Below are positions 1 to 8,570 of a DNA stretch of 57,785 nucleotides, in pieces (position 1 is the first letter of the stretch; each line of letters starts with the position of its first letter). The notes under the pieces are model-generated. The model did not search any database and was not told the DNA's origin. It worked only from the letters and a program-made list of their open reading frames with translations. The stretch covers positions 1 through 57,785 of the forward strand of contig DATBBR010000007.1 of NCBI GenBank assembly GCA_036270875.1. Reading direction: 5' to 3'. The DNA is from Acidimicrobiales bacterium (GTDB lineage Bacteria; Actinomycetota; Acidimicrobiia; Acidimicrobiales; AC-9). Made by a program: the position numbers and the translations under genes.

Positions 1-1179
1 CAAGAGGCTGTCGCGCACCTCGGGAGGAAGGGTCAGGTTGTCGTCGAGCTCGATGTGAACCCCCACGCCGTACCGGTTGGCGACGTCTTCTGCCATGTTG
101 GCCACTATGGTCGAGAGCGGCTCGTCGTGGTCTGTCGTCAAGGTGATGATCGCTCGCCGCGATTCGTCGAGTGCACGCTGAGCGGCGGCGCCCAGCTGGA
201 CGAGCGAGACCGGATCGGCGTTTCCGCGTGCTGCCGACGTGGCCTGAGTCGTGATGAAGGCGAGCTCTTGGGCCATCCCATCGTGGAGGTCTCGGGCCAT
301 GCGTCTTCGCTCTTCGGTGACCGCCATCGCGGCCAGCTCCGACCAGTAGTGGGCGATCTCGCGTCCACCGCCAATGAGCCACAGGAGGTAGGCACCCAGG
401 CGCAGCAGGTCGGCTGTATAGAACCACGTCGGGTTGAGCGGTGGGAACAGCAGGTAAGTCAGGGCCGCGAGCGCCGCCAGGCCGCAGCCTGCCCCCATCC
501 AGGCGACGAACTCGTCCCGCTCGCGCTCGGCTCGGCGCACGAAGCCGGCCGCGGCCAAGGCGAAGAGGAGCGCCACCAATGCCAAGGCCGTCGACATGAC
601 CAGGCTCTCGGGGACGTGGACGGTGTCCGACGATGCCAGCGGCAGCGGGTGGCTGCGTGCGGTCATCTCCCCGGGTGCGATACCAGTGACCAGGGCGACC
701 AGGCCGAGGGGTGCAATCCCCGAGACGAGCCACGACAAGCCCCACTTGCGTCCCGACGAGCGGGAGCTGACCAGGGCGGCGTTCACGAGCAAGCCGGCTG
801 CAGCACCTCGCAGGGCGAGGAGGATCCATGTCGAGAGGTGCTCGGCGGGCTCGGCGACCGGGACTGCGGCGTCCACGACCAGAGCCAGGTTGCTCATGAC
901 CAGCAGGGCGAGGCCGCCGGCAACGAGCAGATCGGAGCGGCGATGATGCCGGCGGTAGCGACCGATCGCCAGGTATGCCACCATGCTGCCGACGATGACA
1001 GCCGTCGTCTCGATGGCCACGTGCAAACCCTCGTTGCCGTACGCGAAGCGCACGGAGGGAAGTACGGCAGTCGCCACGATCAGGCAGATCCCACCCGCCG
1101 CGGTGGCGGCAGCCAGTGTCCGAGGCCGCACGGACGGTGATAGTACCGCCCAGGGGGGTCCGGGACTACGACGAACCAC
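1..1179 (-). CDS. Sensor histidine kinase, HisKA_3 (NarL/DesK-type) family, C-terminus cut by window edge
   Basis: Reading the minus strand gives a protein whose first ~260 residues form about seven hydrophobic helices, followed by a linker and the dimerisation/phosphoacceptor motif ARDLHDGMAQELAF (H-box His, positions about 276-300). After it the chain continues through VRDSLL to the window edge, so the HATPase domain lies outside. The H-box form is that of two-component kinases partnered with LuxR-type response regulators; the N-terminus looks like a membrane sensor of unknown ligand. The start is uncertain: I used GTG 1177-1179, while GTG 1129-1131 is an in-frame alternative. The gene is divergent from the OsmC gene 55 bp away. 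The family call is secure; the signal and partner regulator cannot be read here. Confidence 0.85.
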   Translation of the reverse strand, partial: MVRRSPGPPWAVLSPSVRPRTLAAATAAGGICLIVATAVLPSVRFAYGNEGLHVAIETTAVIVGSMVAYLAIGRYRRHHRRSDLLVAGGLALLVMSNLALVVDAAVPVAEPAEHLSTWILLALRGAAAGLLVNAALVSSRSSGRKWGLSWLVSGIAPLGLVALVTGIAPGEMTARSHPLPLASSDTVHVPESLVMSTALALVALLFALAAAGFVRRAERERDEFVAWMGAGCGLAALAALTYLLFPPLNPTWFYTADLLRLGAYLLWLIGGGREIAHYWSELAAMAVTEERRRMARDLHDGMAQELAFITTQATSAARGNADPVSLVQLGAAAQRALDESRRAIITLTTDHDEPLSTIVANMAEDVANRYGVGVHIELDDNLTLPPEVRDSLL

Positions 1180-1234
1180 CCAGCCAGGAGGGCCTTCTCG
1201 GCCTACTCTGATGGCCGTCTCAGGAGGTGGAGCC

Positions 1235-1756
1235 TTGGATACTGAGGAGCTGCGGCGGCTGCAGGCCCCGTTGAAGGACCGCTACCGGGAGGAGCCGACT
1301 TCGGCGGTCGTCACCCTTCAGGCCGAGGGCCTGCTCGGGAGCGAGGACGTGTCGTGTTCGGTGGACACGGGCAGGGCGCTGGTCGAGGCGGGCCTCCATC
1401 CCGCCAGTGGGGGTGACGGGAGCTTGGCCTGCTCCGGTGACATGCTGCTCGAGGCGCTGGTGGCGTGCGCCGGCGTGACGCTGCGGTCCGTCGCCACCAA
1501 CCGCGGCATCGCCGTCGAGGGCACGGTTCGGGCCGAAGGTGACCTGGACTTCCGGGGCACGATGGCCGTGGGTCGAGAGGCCCGGGTGGGCTTCTCGGCG
1601 ATCCGGCTCAGCTTCGACCTGACGGCCGACGTCGCGCCCGAGGAGCTGGACGCCGTCATTGCCGCTACCGAGCGCTACTGCGTCGTGTATCAAACGCTCG
1701 CCCGCCCTCCGGACCTCTCCGTATCAGCCACGAGGCGTGCCGTCGACGACTCCTAG
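1235..1756 (+). CDS. OsmC family protein
   Basis: A 173-aa OsmC/Ohr-type protein. In this family two cysteines reduce organic hydroperoxides; here Cys78 (motif ACAGVTLRS) and Cys149 (RYCVVYQTL) sit where the peroxidatic and resolving cysteines are expected. The TTG start at 1235 is chosen because a full AGGAGG Shine-Dalgarno (1222-1227) precedes it by 7 nt; the ATG at 1211 has no comparable site and reading upstream adds low-complexity sequence. It is convergent with the small acidic gene and divergent from the sensor kinase. A peroxide-detoxification role is inferred from the family. Confidence 0.85.
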   Translation: MDTEELRRLQAPLKDRYREEPTSAVVTLQAEGLLGSEDVSCSVDTGRALVEAGLHPASGGDGSLACSGDMLLEALVACAGVTLRSVATNRGIAVEGTVRAEGDLDFRGTMAVGREARVGFSAIRLSFDLTADVAPEELDAVIAATERYCVVYQTLARPPDLSVSATRRAVDDS

Positions 1757-1809
1757 GAGGCGCCCCGAGGCGGCCGCCCTGTCTGCGCCGCACGCTCGGA
1801 ACTTCATGT

Positions 1810-1831
1810 GATCGCCGACTCTCCGGCGGTC
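1810..1831. terminator. Bidirectional hairpin between convergent genes
   Basis: Arms GATCGCCG (1810-1817) and CGGCGGTC (1824-1831) pair over 8 bp with one G-U, loop of 6 nt. It lies between the stop of the OsmC gene and the stop of the convergent acidic-protein gene. There is no U-tract, so terminator function is inferred from position. Confidence 0.4.
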
Positions 1832-1833
1832 GC

Positions 1834-2007
1834 TCAGACGTCGTCCTCCGTCTCGGACAGCTCCTCCGGGTCGTCGAGGTCGACGCCAAGCTCAGCCGCC
1901 TCGGCCTCGTCGAGCGGCGACTGGTCGTCCTCCTGCTCGTCATCGAAGTCGATCTCGCTGTCCTCGGACGGATCCTCAGCCGAGCCCTCGTCCCTGTGGT
2001 CGCTCAT
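1834..2007 (-). CDS. Small highly acidic protein (57 aa), function unknown
   Basis: Minus-strand ORF from ATG 2005-2007 to TGA 1834-1836. Of 57 residues 27 are Asp or Glu (11 D, 16 E), with only one Arg and no Lys or Cys. The C-terminal half contains LGVDLDDPEELSE, a more ordered-looking segment than the D/E-rich N-terminus. No membrane segment or signal peptide is present. It is convergent with the OsmC gene and head-to-head with the MFS operon, so its promoter must overlap the MerR-type dyad region at 2059-2096. I do not recognise a function; a nucleic-acid mimic or a binding partner of a basic protein would be speculation. Confidence 0.6.
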   Translation of the reverse strand: MSDHRDEGSAEDPSEDSEIDFDDEQEDDQSPLDEAEAAELGVDLDDPEELSETEDDV

Positions 2008-2058
2008 GCCCAAGGTTCTATCGGACCCGAGCCCGCGTCTCCGCGGCCGTGGGCCCAG

Positions 2059-2096
2059 TTGACGTAGACGTCAAGCTTTCTTCTTGCTAACGTCAA
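2059..2096 (+). promoter_or_regulatory. Candidate MerR-type operator and promoter of the MFS-MerR-hydrolase operon
   Basis: Perfect dyad TTGACGT (2059-2065)-AG-ACGTCAA (2068-2074), and a third copy of the half-site ACGTCAA at 2090-2096, exactly 22 bp (two helical turns) from the second. TTGACG doubles as a -35 box; a weak -10 (TTGCTA, 2084-2089) follows after 19 bp, the long spacer typical of MerR-controlled promoters. It would start transcription at or next to ATG 2096. The linked regulator gene (3892-4380) is the obvious candidate ligand-responsive protein. Binding itself is inference. Confidence 0.55.
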
Positions 2097-3883
2097 TGGC
2101 AGTTATGACCTCGGACGCGCTCGGAACCGAGATACTTCCCGACGGAGACGAGGCTGCCGCGAGCGAACACGGCTATAAGTGGGCGGCGCTGACCATCACC
2201 ACCCTCGGCATGCTGATGGCCACCGTCGACGGGTCGATCATGCTGATCGCGCTGCCCGACATCTTCCGGGGCATCCATCTCGACCCCCTCCAACCGGGCA
2301 ACAGCTTCTATCTGCTGTGGATGATCCTCAGCTTCCTCGTCGTGACGAGTGTCCTCGTGGTGAGCCTGGGGCGCCTCGGAGACATGTACGGCCGGGTGCG
2401 GATGTACAACCTCGGCTTCGCCCTGTTCACCTTCTTCTCCCTGCTGCTCACCGTCACCTGGCTGACCGGTCCGGCCGCAGGACTGTGGTTGATCATCGTC
2501 CGCGTGTTCCAGGGCGTCGGCGCCGCCTTCCTCATCGCCAACTCTGCCGCCATTCTCACGGATGCCTTCCCCGACAACCAACGGGGCTTCGCGCTTGGCA
2601 TCAACCAGGCTGCCGGCATCAGCGGCACCTTCATCGGCCTGGTGCTCGGCGGCGTGCTGGCCCCCATCAACTGGCGCCTCATCTTCCTCGTGTCGGTGCC
2701 GATCGGCTTGTTCGGCACCATCTGGGGCTATCGCCGGCTTCGGGAGGTGAGTCGTGGGGACCGCGCCCGCGTGGACTGGGCCGGCAACGTCACCTTCGCC
2801 CTCGGTCTGATCCTCGTAATGGTGGCCATCACCTACGGCATCCAGCCCTACGGCAGGCACACGATGGGTTGGACCAGCCCCATGGTCATCTTCTGCCTGG
2901 CGTCGGGGGTCGCCCTCCTCCTCGCCTTCGGCCTCGTCGAGACACGGGTGGCCGAGCCCATGTTCCGGCTGCCTCTCTTCCGGATCCGCGCCTTCACCGG
3001 CGGAGTGCTGGCGAGCTTCCTCGCCGCCGTCGGTCGAGGTGGGCTGATGTTCATGCTCATCATCTGGCTCCAGGGGATCTGGCTGCCGCTGCACGGCTAT
3101 GACTTCCTCCGCACGCCACTGTGGGCCGGTATCTACATGCTGCCGTTGACGGCGGGGTTTCTCATCGCCGGACCCGTCTCCGGCACCCTCACCGATCGCT
3201 ACGGGGCACGGCCGTTCGCCACGGGCGGCATGATCGGCTCAGCGGTGACGTTCGTGCTGCTCGAGCTGCTGCCGATCGACTTCCCCTACTGGCTGTTCGG
3301 GTTGCTACTGCTGCTCATGGGCCTCACCATGGGGGCTTTCGGGTCACCGAACCGGGCCGGGGTGATGAACAGCCTGCCGGCCAAGGACCGCGGCGCAGGC
3401 TCGGGCATGAACTCGACCTTTCAGAACTCTGCGCAGGTCCTGTCGATCGGTATCTTCTTCTCGCTCATGATCGTCGGGCTCGCCTCCGGTCTGCCCGCGA
3501 GCCTCTACCACGGCCTGGTCGGCCAGGGCGTCCCCGCGCCGGCAGCAGACCGAGTGGCGCACCTACCACCGGTCTCGACCCTCTTCGCCGCCTTTCTGGG
3601 GGAGAACCCGATGCAACACCTCCTGGGGCCGTCGGTCCTCGCCCACCTGCCGCCCGGTCACGCCGCGGTGGTGACGGGACGAACCTTCTTCCCATCCCTT
3701 ATCTCCGAGCCTTTCCGTCAGGGTCTCCACGCCGCGTTCGACTCCGCCATCGTGGCCTGCCTCGTCGCGGCCGCCGCGTCATGGACCCGCGGGACGCGCT
3801 ACGTCCATGGGGACAAACTGCCAGCAGCACCGGGGGCACCAGTCCAGCCCGATGTGGTGCTCACAGCCGGGAGCGGGAGCTGA
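2096..3883 (+). CDS. MFS multidrug-type efflux transporter, DHA2 (14-TM, EmrB/QacA) family
   Basis: A ~595-residue membrane protein with about 14 hydrophobic helices. The conserved antiporter loop is seen as LGRLGDMYGRVRMY between helices 2 and 3, and the motif-C-like GxxxGPxxGG region appears as GISGTFIGLVLGG. DHA2 proteins export hydrophobic drugs or metabolites using the proton gradient. The ATG at 2096 is preferred; ATG 2105 is possible, and the in-frame TTG at 2084 overlaps the probable -10 box. It is the first gene of an operon: the MerR gene starts 8 bp after its stop and the hydrolase overlaps the MerR gene. Substrate unknown. Confidence 0.88.
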   Translation: MAVMTSDALGTEILPDGDEAAASEHGYKWAALTITTLGMLMATVDGSIMLIALPDIFRGIHLDPLQPGNSFYLLWMILSFLVVTSVLVVSLGRLGDMYGRVRMYNLGFALFTFFSLLLTVTWLTGPAAGLWLIIVRVFQGVGAAFLIANSAAILTDAFPDNQRGFALGINQAAGISGTFIGLVLGGVLAPINWRLIFLVSVPIGLFGTIWGYRRLREVSRGDRARVDWAGNVTFALGLILVMVAITYGIQPYGRHTMGWTSPMVIFCLASGVALLLAFGLVETRVAEPMFRLPLFRIRAFTGGVLASFLAAVGRGGLMFMLIIWLQGIWLPLHGYDFLRTPLWAGIYMLPLTAGFLIAGPVSGTLTDRYGARPFATGGMIGSAVTFVLLELLPIDFPYWLFGLLLLLMGLTMGAFGSPNRAGVMNSLPAKDRGAGSGMNSTFQNSAQVLSIGIFFSLMIVGLASGLPASLYHGLVGQGVPAPAADRVAHLPPVSTLFAAFLGENPMQHLLGPSVLAHLPPGHAAVVTGRTFFPSLISEPFRQGLHAAFDSAIVACLVAAAASWTRGTRYVHGDKLPAAPGAPVQPDVVLTAGSGS

Positions 3884-3891
3884 CGAGACTG

Positions 3892-4380
3892 ATGGGCCCT
3901 GCGAGCTCGGTCGTTGACGACAAGGCAACCACCTGGCGGATCGGTGAGGTGGCCAAGCTGACCGGCGTCACCACCCGGACCCTCCGGTACTGGGAGGAGC
4001 TTGGTCTTCTGACGCCGAAGACGCATCGGGGAGCGGGAGAGCGGCTGTACTCGGACGCCGAGATCCACCGGGCCAAGCGCATCAAAGAGCTGCAAGAGCT
4101 CCTGGGCTTCTCACTGGCAGAGGTTGGAGTCGTGCTCGAGACCGAGGACGTCTTCGAGCGCCTCCGTGATGCCTATCACGCCGATCCGAAGCCTGCCCAT
4201 CGACTCGAAGTGATACATCGGCTGATCGAGGCCAACGATCGGCTCCTCGCCCGTCTGGACGACAAGCTGGCCCGGATCCAGGACTTCAGAGATGAACGGG
4301 CGGCCAAGGCTCAACGGCTGCAGAAAGTGGCTGCCGAGCTCCGAGAAGGATCGGCAATGCGAAAGAAGGAGCGACCATGA
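3892..4380 (+). CDS. MerR family transcriptional regulator
   Basis: A 162-aa protein. Residues 15-85 form the MerR winged helix (WRIGEVAKLTGVTTRTLRYW, then the wing with GERLYSDAEI). The C-terminal half is a charged coiled coil (RLIEANDRLLARLDDKLARI) with no cysteine cluster, so it is not an obvious metal sensor; MerR proteins of this size usually sense small organic ligands or redox stress. It lies 8 bp after the MFS gene and its stop overlaps the hydrolase start (ATGA at 4377-4380), so the three genes are translationally linked. The palindrome at 2059-2074 ahead of the operon is the likely autoregulatory site. Confidence 0.9.
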   Translation: MGPASSVVDDKATTWRIGEVAKLTGVTTRTLRYWEELGLLTPKTHRGAGERLYSDAEIHRAKRIKELQELLGFSLAEVGVVLETEDVFERLRDAYHADPKPAHRLEVIHRLIEANDRLLARLDDKLARIQDFRDERAAKAQRLQKVAAELREGSAMRKKERP

Positions 4381-5141
4381 CCACACCGGCGCCAGCCGCC
4401 TACGACGCCATGATGGCCGAGACCGTGAGGATCACGAGCCGCAATGGGGACGACATCGAGGCCTACCTGGCCCGCCCCCTCGCGCCGAGCCCCTCCGGCG
4501 GTGTCGTGGTCATCCACCACATGCCCGGTTACGACACGGCGACCAAGGAGATCACCCGCCGGTTCGCGGCCGAGGGCTACAGCGCGCTCTGCCCCAACCT
4601 GTACTCCCGACAGGCGCCGGGAGCGCCACCGGACGAGGCCGCCGCGGTGGTACGCGCCGATGGGGGTATCTCAGACGAGCAGCTCGTCGACGACGTCGCG
4701 GGCGCAGCTTCCCATCTCCGGCGGCTCGCCTCGTCCAACGGGCGAATCGGGGTGATCGGTTACTGCTCGGGGGGACGACAGTCGTTCCTCGCCGCCTGCA
4801 GCCTCGAGCTCGACGCCGCGGTCGACTGCTACGGCGCCTTCGTGGTCGGCACCCCACCAGAAGGCTTCCCGTTGAAGGTCGGGCCGATCGGCCACCTGGC
4901 CCCGCAGCTGTCCTGCCCGTTGCTTGGGCTGTTCGGCGCCGAGGACGCGTTCCCGTCACCGGAGCACGTGGCGGAGCTGGAGCGGATCCTGAAGGACAAC
5001 GACAAGCCCTACGAGTTCCACACCTACGAGGGCGCCGGACACGCCTTCTTCGCAGTGAACAGACCCCTCTACCGGCCTGAGGCGGCGGTCGACGGGTGGG
5101 TGAGGATCCTGGACTGGTTCGGTCGCTATCTCGCGGTGTGA
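4377..5141 (+). CDS. Dienelactone hydrolase family protein
   Basis: A 254-aa alpha/beta hydrolase. The nucleophile elbow is GYCSGG with Cys130, as in true dienelactone hydrolases (Cys-Asp-His triad); Asp190 (LFGAED) and His222 (GAGHAFF) complete the triad. The N-terminus has VVVIHHMPGY, the oxyanion-hole strand. These enzymes open lactones formed in chlorocatechol or related aromatic breakdown, but many homologues have unknown substrates. Position as third gene of an operon with an efflux pump and MerR regulator suggests a paired detoxify-and-export response to a lactone or ester compound (inference). Confidence 0.88.
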   Translation: MTTPAPAAYDAMMAETVRITSRNGDDIEAYLARPLAPSPSGGVVVIHHMPGYDTATKEITRRFAAEGYSALCPNLYSRQAPGAPPDEAAAVVRADGGISDEQLVDDVAGAASHLRRLASSNGRIGVIGYCSGGRQSFLAACSLELDAAVDCYGAFVVGTPPEGFPLKVGPIGHLAPQLSCPLLGLFGAEDAFPSPEHVAELERILKDNDKPYEFHTYEGAGHAFFAVNRPLYRPEAAVDGWVRILDWFGRYLAV

Positions 5142-5284
5142 GCTCGGGGGCCTGTCGAGCTGGATGCGGCGTATGGCTCGAGGGTCACGCTCTCCGGCTT
5201 CGATCGTCTCCCTGGCCAGGATGGCGACCGCTTCACTCACCGGCGGCGGGATCGAAGCTTCCCCGACGTGGTGTTGGGCGGCGT

Positions 5285-5343
5285 TGCTCCCGATCTGGGA
5301 GCATGACACCGGACCCTACCGATGAATGCCATTCCGATGAATG
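5285..5343 (+). promoter_or_regulatory. Inverted and direct repeats upstream of the YceI gene
   Basis: A 19-bp perfect inverted repeat, arms TGCTCCC (5285-5291) and GGGAGCA (5297-5303), lies 140 bp after the hydrolase stop. It is followed by a 10-bp direct repeat CCGATGAATG at 5319-5328 and 5334-5343, 15 bp apart. The hairpin could end the upstream operon or be an operator for the YceI gene; the repeats look regulatory. No other gene is seen in 5142-5353. Confidence 0.35.
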
Positions 5344-5353
5344 GGGGAGCCAC

Positions 5354-5950
5354 GTGGCGAGCTGGACGTTCGAACCCGGTCACACCGAGGCTGCATTTCG
5401 GGCCCGCCACATGATGGTGACGTGGGTCCGGGGGTCGTTCAAAGACATACACGGAACGCTCGAGTTCGACCGCGCCGATCCCCTGGCCGCCGAGTTCCAG
5501 GGCGAGATCGACGCCAGGAAGATCTGGACCGGCCAGCCTGAGCGGGATGCCCATCTCCGCAGCGCCGACTTCTTCGACGTCGAGCGATATCCGACGATCT
5601 CGTTCCGGGGGCGAACGGCTGAGCGCACCGGAGGCACGCACGGCAGGGTGATCACCGAGCTGACTATCCGAGGGATCACCCGCGAGGTGCCCCTGGACGT
5701 GTCCTACCTCGGACAGTGGGAGACGCCATTCTGGGTCGGAGACGAGAACAGGGGCACGCTCCATCGCGCCGGCTTCGAAGCCCGGACGAGGATCGACCGT
5801 CATCAGTTCGGCGTGTCCTGGCAGGACCGGCTCCCGGGAGGGGGGGTGGTGGTGGGCAACGAGATCGACGTGGTGCTCGACGTCGAGGCCATCCTCGACG
5901 AGGACCTCGAGCGGACGGGAGCGATCGCGTACTACCGCGGCGAGAGCTGA
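5354..5950 (+). CDS. YceI family protein (lipocalin-like fold)
   Basis: A 198-aa YceI-domain protein: WTFEPGHTEAAFRARHMMVTWVRG at the N-terminus matches the family's first strands (W-x-D/E-x-x-H, then KHMMV-type segment), followed by DIHGTLEFD, the middle RSADFFDVERYPTISF and the LTIRGITREVPLDV strand. YceI proteins form a beta-barrel that binds long isoprenoid or other lipids. No signal peptide is visible, so this is a cytoplasmic-type member. I chose GTG 5354 (preceded by GGGGGAG, short spacing); ATG 5303 is in frame but lies on the edge of a hairpin. Ligand unknown. Confidence 0.85.
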   Translation: MASWTFEPGHTEAAFRARHMMVTWVRGSFKDIHGTLEFDRADPLAAEFQGEIDARKIWTGQPERDAHLRSADFFDVERYPTISFRGRTAERTGGTHGRVITELTIRGITREVPLDVSYLGQWETPFWVGDENRGTLHRAGFEARTRIDRHQFGVSWQDRLPGGGVVVGNEIDVVLDVEAILDEDLERTGAIAYYRGES

Positions 5951-5999
5951 GCAACTCGTCGCCAGCCGGTGGTGGCACCGCTGCCGGGCCTCCGACCCT

Positions 6000-7121
6000 C
6001 TACTTGGGTGGTCGTCCCAGGCGAGGGCGGATGGGGGCGATGGCCGGCTCATGCTTGCGGCGCGGCCCCGACCACAGTGCGGGCACGGCGTCGACGGCCG
6101 CTGCCACCGCGTAGGCCGTCCGCTCGTAGTTGAGCCGCCAACCCACGAAATCCGGCCATGCAGCAGCGGCTTCACGCTCGATCGGGAAGTCGACGGCTCG
6201 CAGGCGGTCGATCGCGTCGAGGAACTCCTGGTATGTGAGGCTGATCTCGCCGTCCGGGTCAGGCTCGCTGGGCACGTCAATGCCCAGCGCCAGGGCGATC
6301 TCGTTGAAGCACTGGAATCCCGCGCGCAGGAAGAGACGCGCGGGCACGACCGGGGCGGCCTTCGGGGAGAGCGCCAGGAACAGCGCCGCGGAGTCCAGCA
6401 TGGCGAGCAGCGCCGTAACCCACGACGACAAGGGCCTGGGCGAACGGAAGCGCACCAAGGGAAGGTAGGTGGTGTGGCTCTCGGCGACGTCGGCCGCCCA
6501 CCGTTCCCAGCGGGCGTACAGATCAGGCAGGGTGTCGAGGGTCGATACGCCAGATCCGAGCGCGTAGTGCGTCCGTGCCAGCAGCTCTGGACCCCAGGAC
6601 GGGACGCCGGCCCGGGCGTTCAGCAGCGCCACCTCGGTCTCCCTGCGGTTGAACGCCGAGTACAAAGTGGGCAGGTAGGCGATCTGCAGCGTGATGATCA
6701 CCAGGCCGGTCACCGCTGCGGCGCAGACGATCGCCACCGGCGCCGAACCTCGCGGTACCGCGAACCCGAGGGTGAACATGGAAGACCCGGACGTGACGAA
6801 CGCCGACGACAGACCGCCCGTCACGAATGGCCAGAGCAACAGCGCGTACCCGACGAAGGAGATCGCCAACCAGACGGCCAGCTGCGCCACCAGGATCATC
6901 GCTGCCTCTGCGGCGAGCACCCGGTCCCGCCGCCTGTAGTCGGCAATGGCGGAGGTCGCCAGACGGAATGCCCCGTTCACCGCCGAGTGCACCCACCCGA
7001 TCAGCCAGCCGTGGACACGGCGGGGAACGATGAGGCTCCCGATCACGCTGGCGCCCGCCGCCACCACGAGCAGGCCACCGACAGCTGCAGCCGCCGATCG
7101 GGCGACCAGCGGTACCACCAT
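6000..7121 (-). CDS. Potassium-channel-like membrane protein with degenerate selectivity filter
   Basis: A 373-aa protein with four to five N-terminal hydrophobic segments within ~165 residues and a soluble C-terminal half. Between the helices is SGSSMFTLGF, positioned like the P-loop of two-TM potassium channels, but the filter reads TLGF rather than TVGYG. It is followed by TM helix TGLVIITLQIAYLPTLYSAF. The C-terminal region is alpha-helical with no recognised domain. ATG 7119-7121 is chosen because AAGGAG sits 6 nt upstream; an in-frame ATG 12 codons earlier has no such site. It lies 54 bp downstream of zwf on the same strand, so is probably co-transcribed. Ion selectivity cannot be inferred. 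Confidence 0.65.
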   Translation of the reverse strand: MVVPLVARSAAAAVGGLLVVAAGASVIGSLIVPRRVHGWLIGWVHSAVNGAFRLATSAIADYRRRDRVLAAEAAMILVAQLAVWLAISFVGYALLLWPFVTGGLSSAFVTSGSSMFTLGFAVPRGSAPVAIVCAAAVTGLVIITLQIAYLPTLYSAFNRRETEVALLNARAGVPSWGPELLARTHYALGSGVSTLDTLPDLYARWERWAADVAESHTTYLPLVRFRSPRPLSSWVTALLAMLDSAALFLALSPKAAPVVPARLFLRAGFQCFNEIALALGIDVPSEPDPDGEISLTYQEFLDAIDRLRAVDFPIEREAAAAWPDFVGWRLNYERTAYAVAAAVDAVPALWSGPRRKHEPAIAPIRPRLGRPPK

Positions 7122-7175
7122 TGGCGCTCCTTCGGTCCACGACTCGGCCGAACCCACTCGGCCTGGTCACGCCCA

Positions 7176-8570
7176 TTATTGGCTCAGCCAGGGCTCGTGC
7201 CATCGGGAGACTCCGGCTACCAGCCGGTCTGCGCTGCGGGGTCCCCACGAGCCTTGCCGGTAGGTCTCGAGGGGTGGCGGGACGTCGAGCAGCGGCTGCA
7301 CGATCCGCCACGTCTCCTCGATGGCGTCCTCTCTCGTGAACAGGGTGGGGTCGCCGTGCAGCGCGTCCGAGAGCAGACGCTCGTACGGCTCCGGCGCCTC
7401 GCCCAGCTCGTGCGAGAACACGAGCGACAGGTCGACGGTCCGTGTTGCCTGGGCGCCAGGCGTCTTGGCCTGCACCACCAGATCGGCGCCGGGGGCAGGA
7501 TCGATCCGCAGGATGAGCTGGTCCGCCTCCGGCACGACGCGCTCACCGACGACCATGGATGGCGGTCGTTTGAAGATGATGCGCACCTCGGTGCAGAGAA
7601 CCGGCAGCGCCTTGCCGGCACGGATGAAGAATGGCACGCCGGACCAGCGCCAGTTCTCGACATCGAGACGGAGCGCAGCGAAGGTCTCGGTCTCGGAGTC
7701 CGGCTTCACACCGGAGATCGAACGGTACCCCTCGTACTGGCCGCGGACATAGCGCTTGGGATCGGCCGTCGGGATCGCCTTGAAGACCTCGACCCTCTTG
7801 TCCCGCAAGCCGTCACGCTGTCCCATGGAGGGCGGCTCGCACGCGACCAGGCCCATGACCTGGAGAAGGTGATTCTGGACCACGTCCCGCAGTGCGCCCA
7901 CTGGATCGTAGAAGCTGCCGCGATCCTCGACGCCGAAGTCCTCCGCCATGGTGATCTGGACACACTCGACCCGGTCGTGGTTCCACAGGGGGTCGAAGAT
8001 CGAGTTGGCGAACCGCAGGAAGAAGATATCCATGGTCGGTTCCTTGCCGAGGAAGTGGTCGATTCGAAGGATCTGCCACTCCTCCAGCACCCTGCGAAGG
8101 TCGCCGTTGAGGGCTCGAGCGGAGGCCAGATCGTGGCCGAACGGCTTCTCGACCACCACGCGGGCCCGCTTGGTGAGGTCGGCGCCAGCGAGCCCTTCGA
8201 CGACCCTCGCGAAGAGCGACGGTGGGATCTCCAGATAGAAGACCGGGTCGTGTTTGCCCTCGACGGCCGTCGCGACGCGGTCGTAGGTCGTCGAATCGGC
8301 ATAGTCGCCCGAGATCATGGAAAGACGCTGGGCCAGTCGTTGAAACGTCGTCTCGTCGATCGTCTCGCCGCTCGCCTCGATCGCCCGGCGAGCATGGTCA
8401 CGGAGCGCCTCGTCCGACCATTCGTCGCGCGCCACTCCGACGATCGGGCACGACAGCACGCCGCGCCGCTCGAGGCGGTACAAGGCCCGAAACGTCATCT
8501 TCTTGGCCAAGTCGCCGGTGATGCCAAAGATCACCATGACGTCCGCCGTCGTCATCGCCTGGTTCGCCAC
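7176..8570 (-). CDS. zwf: Glucose-6-phosphate dehydrogenase
   Basis: A 464-aa G6PD, the usual length. The coenzyme motif GITGDLAKK (residues 16-24) and the substrate/active-site motif RIDHFLGKE (169-177) are both intact, and EKPFGHD (141-147) carries the conserved Pro-Phe-Gly turn. It oxidises glucose 6-phosphate to 6-phosphogluconolactone with NADP (or F420 substitutes in some actinobacterial enzymes of another family, not this one). The GTG start at 8568-8570 has an AGGAGG site 7 nt upstream. No opcA, gnd or tal gene accompanies it, so it is separate from a pentose phosphate operon, which is unusual but not rare. Confidence 0.95.
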   Translation of the reverse strand: MANQAMTTADVMVIFGITGDLAKKMTFRALYRLERRGVLSCPIVGVARDEWSDEALRDHARRAIEASGETIDETTFQRLAQRLSMISGDYADSTTYDRVATAVEGKHDPVFYLEIPPSLFARVVEGLAGADLTKRARVVVEKPFGHDLASARALNGDLRRVLEEWQILRIDHFLGKEPTMDIFFLRFANSIFDPLWNHDRVECVQITMAEDFGVEDRGSFYDPVGALRDVVQNHLLQVMGLVACEPPSMGQRDGLRDKRVEVFKAIPTADPKRYVRGQYEGYRSISGVKPDSETETFAALRLDVENWRWSGVPFFIRAGKALPVLCTEVRIIFKRPPSMVVGERVVPEADQLILRIDPAPGADLVVQAKTPGAQATRTVDLSLVFSHELGEAPEPYERLLSDALHGDPTLFTREDAIEETWRIVQPLLDVPPPLETYRQGSWGPRSADRLVAGVSRWHEPWLSQ

